Below are positions 21,121 through 33,902 of a DNA stretch of 33,902 nucleotides, piece by piece. Every line of letters begins with the position of its first letter. Within the stretch, counting starts at the first letter, position 1. Source of the DNA: Reclinomonas americana ATCC 50394 (lineage: Eukaryota; Jakobida; Jakobea; Jakobida). The stretch is from assembly GCA_048213135.1 (NCBI GenBank), contig PS015374.1, positions 1-33,902 on the forward strand. The letters run 5' to 3'. Both the position numbers and the translations under genes were made by a program. The notes under the pieces are model-generated. The model did not search any database. It was not told the DNA's origin and worked only from the letters and a program-made list of their open reading frames with translations.

Positions 21121-21586
21121 TTCCTACACAACAACAACATAGAGTTGTGTGCGTGAAAGAGAGAGAGTGTGTGAGACGCGAGGAACGAAACTGCAGCGGT
21201 GGGTTCGCGAAAGCCATCCTCAGTGACCTCCAGTGGTGTTGGCAATGCTGGCAGATCAGGTCGAATGACATAGTGGGGCACGCGACGTGTTCGACACGCC
21301 CTGGTGCGAGCGAGAGAATGCATCGCGGACGATATAATGAGCGAAAAAATAGCGCATCTTCTCACACACACACACACACACGCATGCACGCACTCGTCAT
21401 CAGTTTGCATGTTGATCGCCCAGTCGTGTGCACCACTAGCCGGTGGTGATGGTAGTGAGGTGCTCACTGTGCATGAGACGGGCACGCGCTCGAACCACCC
21501 ACACAGCCACCGCCAGCCAACCATCGTTCGCGCACGCCAACAATGTTTTGCGAAAAAATAACACAACTTTACAATTTTCCGTTTCT
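21121..21586. other. Region between tafazzin and the type II membrane protein gene
   Basis: A 466-bp stretch upstream of tafazzin and downstream of the co-directional membrane-protein gene. It has a (CA)n tract at about 21363-21382. One minus-strand stretch near 21190-21300 (VPHYVIRPDLPALPTP) looks codon-like but could not be spliced in phase to either neighbour. It probably contains the tafazzin promoter. Confidence 0.5.
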
Positions 21587-24500
21587 TCATCGTAGCCGCA
21601 ACCACGGTATGCAGAAGCGATTGGAGCAGTGGATGAGCTTGAGCTGGGTACCGCGGCGATACGACAGCAGCGGCATGTAGTCGCCACCGATCGTAATGCG
21701 GCTGTACTGGCCGATATTCAGGTTGCCGGTCAGGTCAACATCGATGGTGAAAATGTATGTCGACGCGCAGTCGCGCGTCGTACACCGGCACAGGCGGAAC
21801 GATTTGTCCACGAGACTCTGCGTGGAGAGTAGGAGCAAGTGTGAGTTCATAGATTGTGTGCGCGGTCTCCGTCTGGAACGCACGGACCTGATAGCCGATA
21901 AGCGGATAGCCGTCGCTGCCGACGGTGATGTACGTGTACAGGCCGGTGGTGGGCACCGTGTCTGGAATGATGAGGCGAGCGGAAGAGCAGTCCAATGCGG
22001 TGCAGTAGGCCAGACGGAGCTGGTCTTGACCCTGGTACGAGATGAGCGGATTTCCGTCGGTGGCGAGCACGAGATTGGCAAAGTTGCCGACGTTCACACC
22101 ACCCAGTCCTGCACATGCCGATGCAACCACGCACACGAGTGAGGAGGTTTCGTACATATGCGCGCCCCATGCTCCTTTAGATTCAACTCACCGTCGACCA
22201 CAATATCGTCAAAGTCCGCGCACTGGACGTCGAAGCAGTGCACCACGTTCAGGTTGGCATTCGTGTCGTCAAAATACGCGATGATCGGCATGCCATCGGT
22301 GCCGACGGCAATCGACGTGAAGAGGCCAATGTTTTCGCCAAAGCGCGACACGAGGGTGCGGATCACAACAGCAGAACCGACGCACGGGAGCGCCGGATTC
22401 AGCGGGTCTGTGCGCGTGCAAGCAGTGTAGTACGCATACATCAAGCTGCTGGAGGAGTGGAAGGCCACTCCAATGCTGCCACTCGGCAGCAGCGTGCTGC
22501 TTACGTACTCTGCGCGTAGGCGAGCCAGCTCAAACGGCGTGTCCACAATGCTGCAGTCGGCCACCGCGCAGCCGTACGCTCGCAAGCTGAACAGCGATCC
22601 GCTACGGTACGGAACAATCAGCATGGGGTTGCCACTGCCTTGCAGCATGAGTGATGTATCCTGCAGTGCACATAACGCCACACTGTGAGTGGCAGCAGCA
22701 GCGAGCACAGAGGGAAGCACCAGTGTGCGCACCGCGCCGGCTCGAATCGAACTCGTTCCCGTGACAATGGTGCGTTGCTCGTAGTTGACACAACTAGGCG
22801 TCAGGCACCGCAGCAGGCGCAACGAGATGGTGGCGTCGTTCGAGTTCTCCGAGGCGTAGGCCAGCAGAATGCGACCGTCTCGACCCGCAACACTCTGCTG
22901 CCAGCGGCCAATCGATGTGGAAGTCGGAGGCACCACTGTTGTCTCCGCGTAGCCAGGATTGGCGGAGAAGGAGCCGACACTGACGCCGCCCACGTAGAGA
23001 TCGCCCTGAATTGCAATGTTGCCTTTGAGTCGCCAGTCGCTGGCCGAGGCCAGCGTGCCGGTGCGCNNNNNNNNNNNNNNNNNNNNATGTTTTGCAGCAG
23101 CAGCGCGGGGTCGATACCGTGCAGATCGGTACACAGCAGTGCTTCGGCGCGGCGCGGCGCTCCGACCATTGGCGGGCCCGATGTGGGTGTATACTTCCAG
23201 CTCCAACTGTGCAGAAAGTGGCCGTGTTAGCTCACATTTGCATCATGATCTGCAGTCGTGCACGTGCAGTCGCAACTTGTTGCGGAAGATTCCAGTGGTT
23301 CCGCGACTGATGACGAGCGCTGTCGGTTTGCCAGCTGTCGCCGTCACTGTCATAATGGCCTTCCTGGCCGACAGCGGCTGCAACACCGTAGCACGGACGT
23401 TTCCAATGGGGGTTGTAACATACGCGATGTTGCTGGTGGTGAGCAATGTATCCGTGACAAAAGACAACTGCGCCAACAAGGTAAGAAGCGAGCGGGATAA
23501 AGTGACGACAGCAATGCACAACAATCGCACCACATGAGAAGACGTGGCGCCTCGATTGTACGTCGTCGTCCAGCTATCGATAGCGGTACTGCGTATGTTG
23601 AACGAGTCGAGACTACCCGCCTGTGTCAACTTGTATCCGCCAGTGGTGAAGTACTTGAACTGTTCACATTGGTGTTGCGTGTTAAGGTTCACAACAAATT
23701 TACGACATCGATAACAAAGTGTGTATGCAGCGCAACTGGAAGCACTGCCGGTCCATTGTTGCTTGGATGCAAGCCGAACGTCACATTGAAATCGTGCACC
23801 ATCGTCAGACTGTTCATGTCCATCTGCAGATCCAGAGTGTGCTCCTCGATACCGGCGTCGACAATGATTGGAAAGCCGTCCAGGTCTGACTGCAACTTGT
23901 ACCGCACGGTGTCGGTGGTGTTTTGAAACACTGCGAGCATTGCGTTGGAAGAATGAGTGCCGTACGAGGTAAGCGGTGTGTGCGATGATATTGATGACAC
24001 ACCATCCTGTGTCCACGTCGAGTTCGCAGCGTCGAGAACCAGCAGCGGTGCGTGCAATCGAATGGTGGACAGCTCAAGAAGAGTGGAGTTGTGGTAGCTG
24101 ACGCCGTTGGCCTGGAAACTGACGTCGTTGCACTGCTCAAGATCGTTGGGCGAGCGCGCCTGGAACTCGGCCAGCTGTCGTTGCTCGGTGTCAACACCCA
24201 CCACCGACTGATTGCAGGGGTTTCCTCACGGACACACGAACCTCACTGGCAGCACATCCACCATTGTTGCGCAATGATAGGTTGGCCGTAAACAGACTCC
24301 ACTGCTTCGCTTGAGAGGTCCACGACCAGATTGTCGGCAGTGACGCTGCTCGCAGAGACATCTGTGTGTGTTTTGATATGCAAGTATCGTCAGTGCCGAG
24401 TACAGCTGTGGTGCTCTCGCATGCGCCCCTGACAGACCAGCAACTCCAGGCCGTCAACCGAGTTGCGGAGAGACACAGAGTACTTGTCGACGGCCGAGAA

Positions 24501-26566
24501 CACGTCTTCGAATTGGTCGCGAAACTTGTTCTTCACGCTGAGGAACTTGAGAATGGATGTCTTCTTGGCCACGCCGTTGCCGCCGACAATGCTGCGACGA
24601 GAAAGCACCGAGTAAGATGATGATAGTTGTATACTGTGGCATCAATCAAAGGAAACGCAACCCCCAGCCCTGTCCACCACCGGATGAGATGGAGGTGAGC
24701 TCGTACGTCAGAAAGTTCTGCACCGCGAGACTGTCCGACGATGCATCGCGTTGCAACAGAAAGTCACCTGCAGTACAGCCGTGTGTTGAGCGTGACGAAC
24801 CGCTTATGATTAGCATGAACACATACGCACCGAGGAACTTGAGTGAGAGGCCCTCGATTCTCACCACCTCTCGCACCGGTGACGTCAGCGTCACAACGCC
24901 ACCATCATTGCTGAAGCGGAATGCTTGTGTGCCATTGGAGTACATGGTAAACTTCTGCACCACCGCCATGCTGTCAAAGTAGGCCGACGACTGAAAGTCC
25001 ACTTGCTCGTTGATTTGCATCTGCGGTGGAAGAGGATGGCGAACACACCCCGGGCACTTCGGTTTTGTCACTTTTGTTGTAGTGGTGGTGGCGGTGGTGG
25101 CGACAACCGATGGGCGACCGAGAAAGGCGTCCAGTCCCGGCAGCGACTGCTGTGTGTTGGCCGTGGTCGACTGCAGCAGCACGCGGCCCCCGCTGGCTGC
25201 GCCGCTCGTTCGAGTGGTGTTGGTTGGTGGGCCACTGATTCAAAAGTTGTGAGTCCAGTGAGAGGAAAGCAAACCTATTAAGAAAATCACACGCAACAGT
25301 ATGTACGGCTGCTGATACACGAGGATGTTGGCGTGGCGGGCACTCCCGTAGCCCAAGAGCGCCAGATCGATACTGTGGACCGCGGTCGAATTCAGAGCCG
25401 CCATGATCACATGAGTGTTGCGGCTCGTGGTCGTCGACACGTCGACTGCGGCAGTCATCGCCTTGGGCGCAGAGAGACCAAGGCGGCCGGTGAGTTCGTC
25501 GACGTGGACTTTAGATTGTGGCTGTAGGGTTGTCTGCGGTTCAGCACATCCGCTCAAAAAAAAAAGGCACAACACTCGCGGAAACGCACATTGCCGGTGA
25601 GGAGGATCTTTTGCGTCGGCACGGAAAACAGTGCACCACTCGCCCACAGCACCATGACGTAGATGGTGATGAGGAGCAGGAGGACGAAGAGAATGACCGA
25701 CACCGCGAACCACATGGCCATGCGGTCTCTGTGCCACGGCAGCGATTGAGTTCAAGCTGGTGGTGGCGACCGTCTATGTGTAAGAACGCAGCAACGCAAC
25801 TTGAACTCGCTGGGAATGGTGGTAATCACTTCTCCGAGGCGGTACGGCCGCAGTGTGCTTTCTACCTCGGCCACCATCTCGTTGGCAGTCATTTTCCGCG
25901 CCTTCTTTTTCTTGCTGCCAGCTGCCTTGGCGACAGCATCCTCGTCGCTTCCGTCGTGCTCAAACATTTTGCCTTTGGAGGTGGGGAATGAGGCTTGCTT
26001 GGAGCCTGTACGCACACGAGGTGTTTATGGTGTGCGACACTCTGGAGGAGGGAGGAGGAGGGAGCCTCTACTCACCACCAGCAAAGTTATTGCGAGGCCG
26101 AACTGGTGCAGGTTCGGCCTCCTGAATGTACGACGGCTCGAATGCGGCTGCATACTTGAGATGTGACAGACGCTGCTGTAATCTCGTGTCGAACTGACCC
26201 AGGTGCGTGGCCGTTCGACCTGTGTTGCGTGCGAGTGTGTGTATGCGTCAGTGCACATGTGGGCGCGCAACAGTTCTTCGACACACACACAATACACAAC
26301 CTGTGCGCCGTGTGCTCATCAACACCCGACCACCGGTGCCGGGTGTCAGTGGCCCGCGCGACGTCGGCCGGTTTGTTTCCTCGCCCGACATTCGCTGCAC
26401 CACACACGCACACACGCACACACACACACCAAATCGTGTCGGATTACTCACGCGCGCGCTGTGTGTGGAGGAGATGGAAGTGATGAGTCAGTCGGTTTCC
26501 GTACCAGAAACGCTCGCGCGGGCCCACCGGACGTACGCACTATTCGCTCTTTTCTCGTTGCGCCAT
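21587..26566 (-). CDS. Large type II single-pass membrane protein with Cys-bearing extracellular repeats
   Basis: Sixteen exons are modelled: 26541-26566, 26430-26458, 26076-26219, 25801-26005, 25590-25728, 25298-25533, 24831-25234, 24662-24767, 24434-24591, 24294-24361, 23704-24207, 23531-23659, 23277-23467, 22192-23206 (with a 20-N gap), 21888-22108, 21587-21817, about 1,270 residues. The N-terminus (MAQREKSEYARVSNPTRFG) has a Lys-rich patch, then one membrane helix (about 138-161, FAVSVILFVLLLLITIYVMV), so the remainder faces outside. The first half of the ectodomain is beta-rich with repeated G-x-L-x-L and many N-x-S/T sites. The second half has repeats of the form DGMPIIAYFDDTNANLNVVH followed by C-x4-C; four near the C-terminus are clear (ATDGNPLISYQ, GSDGYPLIGYQ, GDYMPLLSYR). 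Similar DG-x-P-hydrophobic-Y units occur in predicted propellers. Four donors are GTTGCG-type. The junction after exon 10 is the weakest. No named family. Confidence 0.72.
23067..23086. other. Assembly gap, 20 N
   Basis: A nominal-size gap inside an exon of the type II membrane protein; the reading frame differs on its two sides, so the true length is not 20. Confidence 0.9.
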
Positions 26567-26622
26567 CCAACGCGCGTACAACACTGGAAGAGAGTTCGAG
26601 TGTGTAAGGTGTCTCCACCGTC
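26567..26622. promoter_or_regulatory. 56-bp divergent spacer between two start codons
   Basis: Only 56 bp separate the ATG of the type II membrane protein (-) from the ATG of the armadillo protein (+). Both promoters must lie here or overlap the opposite gene's first exon or intron. No TATA-like motif was seen. Confidence 0.5.
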
Positions 26623-33497
<6,875 letters not shown>

Positions 33498-33621
33498 CGA
33501 CGCACACAAACACACAACTGTTTATCGCAAACGTGTAACAATTTTTGTAAAAGCCACCCATTAGTTAAACAGCACAGAGGGCACCGAAGAGAGGAAAGAG
33601 CACGTGTGTTCTGCGAGCACA

Positions 33622-33832
33622 CTATCGCCGCACGGCCATGGCGCGAACCCACGCTGCAGACGGAGGTTGAGCACACAATGTCGCAAGAGGACACACATGC
33701 ATCGCCTCACCTTCAGTGATATCCTCCAGTCGACGCGTCTCCAGGATCTTGGCCGGCATGTGCTTGGCCAGCGGACCGCACACAGGTGCGTATCGCATGT
33801 GCTCCAGCGGGTGGCCGGTTTCCGGCGAGTAC
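33622..33832 (-). CDS. C-terminal exons of an unrecognised gene, 5' partial
   Basis: Two exons, 33711-33832 and 33622-33653, splice in phase with a GTGAGG donor to a TAG at 33622-33624. The visible residues begin YSPETGHPLEHMRYAP and include CGPLAKHMPAKILETRR, ending with RAMAVRR. An acceptor at 33833-33834 shows the gene continues beyond the right edge of the window. No family is recognised. The gene is convergent with the armadillo gene, about 120 bp from its stop. Confidence 0.6.
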
Positions 33833-33859
33833 CTGGATAGAAGGGTGGTGTGGGTGAGA

Positions 33860-33862
<3 letters not shown>

Positions 33863-33893
<31 letters not shown>
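33863..33893. repeat. (GA)n tract
   Basis: A run of GA dinucleotides at the right edge of the window, within the upstream intron of the partial minus-strand gene. Confidence 0.9.
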
Positions 33894-33895
<2 letters not shown>

Positions 33896-33902
33896 TAGAG
33901 AG

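Noticed and set aside
21105-21300. Minus-strand exon-like stretch VPHYVIRPDLPALPTP as a 5' exon of tafazzin or 3' exon of the membrane protein
   Set aside because: No donor/acceptor pair keeps phase with either gene; left unassigned.
24191-24457. Alternative frame starting MSLRAASLPT in the membrane-protein gene
   Set aside because: The frame reading SSVTADNLVVDLSSEAVES joins both neighbours in phase and fits the repeat style of the protein; the other frame ends in an unrelated Gly/Cys tail.
23277-26566. Sarcoglycan identity for the type II membrane protein
   Set aside because: The topology and beta-rich stalk are similar, but the conserved sarcoglycan C-terminal cysteine cluster and core motifs were not found.

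Overview
The window is nuclear DNA from a flagellated, intron-dense microbial eukaryote. Evidence: every gene is split by spliceosomal introns (mostly about 45-100 nt); there are NSF, tafazzin and ribosomal protein eS28 genes; and one gene matches CFAP100, a motile-cilium protein. No bacterial operons, tRNAs, rRNAs, CRISPR arrays or transposons were seen. The lineage cannot be fixed from the sequence alone. The assembly has seven N gaps (2744-3425, 4075-4094, 7496-7534, 8679-9051, 19869-19888, 23067-23086, 27472-28463). Exon models were built by hand from reading-frame phase and family conservation.

Layout: 216-2016 (+) 3' part of a BTB-BACK protein; 3437-7260 (+) an SH3-kelch protein with four tandem p25-alpha/TPPP-like modules; 7565-9207 (-) CFAP100; 9419-10436 (+) a GDSL/SGNH hydrolase; 10636-14122 (-) and 14198-17333 (-) two tandem NSF genes with the same exon structure; 17518-17872 (+) a twin-Cx9C protein; 18148-18823 (-) RPS28 with three consecutive microexons; 19102-19868 (+) a partial low-complexity protein; 19960-21120 (-) tafazzin; 21587-26566 (-) a type II membrane protein of about 1,270 residues with cysteine-bearing repeats; 26623-33497 (+) a long armadillo-repeat protein built from uniform 123-nt exons; 33622-33832 (-) the end of an unrecognised gene. 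Genes are packed mostly as divergent or convergent pairs separated by 50-300 bp.

Most notable: (1) a recurrent exon/intron junction GTTGCGT, used at 13 modelled donors (plus one GTTGCGA) in eight genes, next to the common GTGCGT type; (2) armadillo exons of exactly 123 nt with phase-1 introns; (3) RPS28 microexons of 17, 10 and 15 nt; (4) tandem NSF paralogs, one with Asn at the D2 Walker B acidic position; (5) an NSF intron filled with decayed copies of the adjoining exon, including duplicated 3' splice sites; (6) the SH3-kelch-p25-alpha-like architecture.

The genes do not form a pathway. Functions include vesicle fusion (NSF), cardiolipin remodelling and mitochondrial import substrates (tafazzin, twin-Cx9C), translation (eS28) and the flagellum (CFAP100, and possibly the p25-alpha-like protein).
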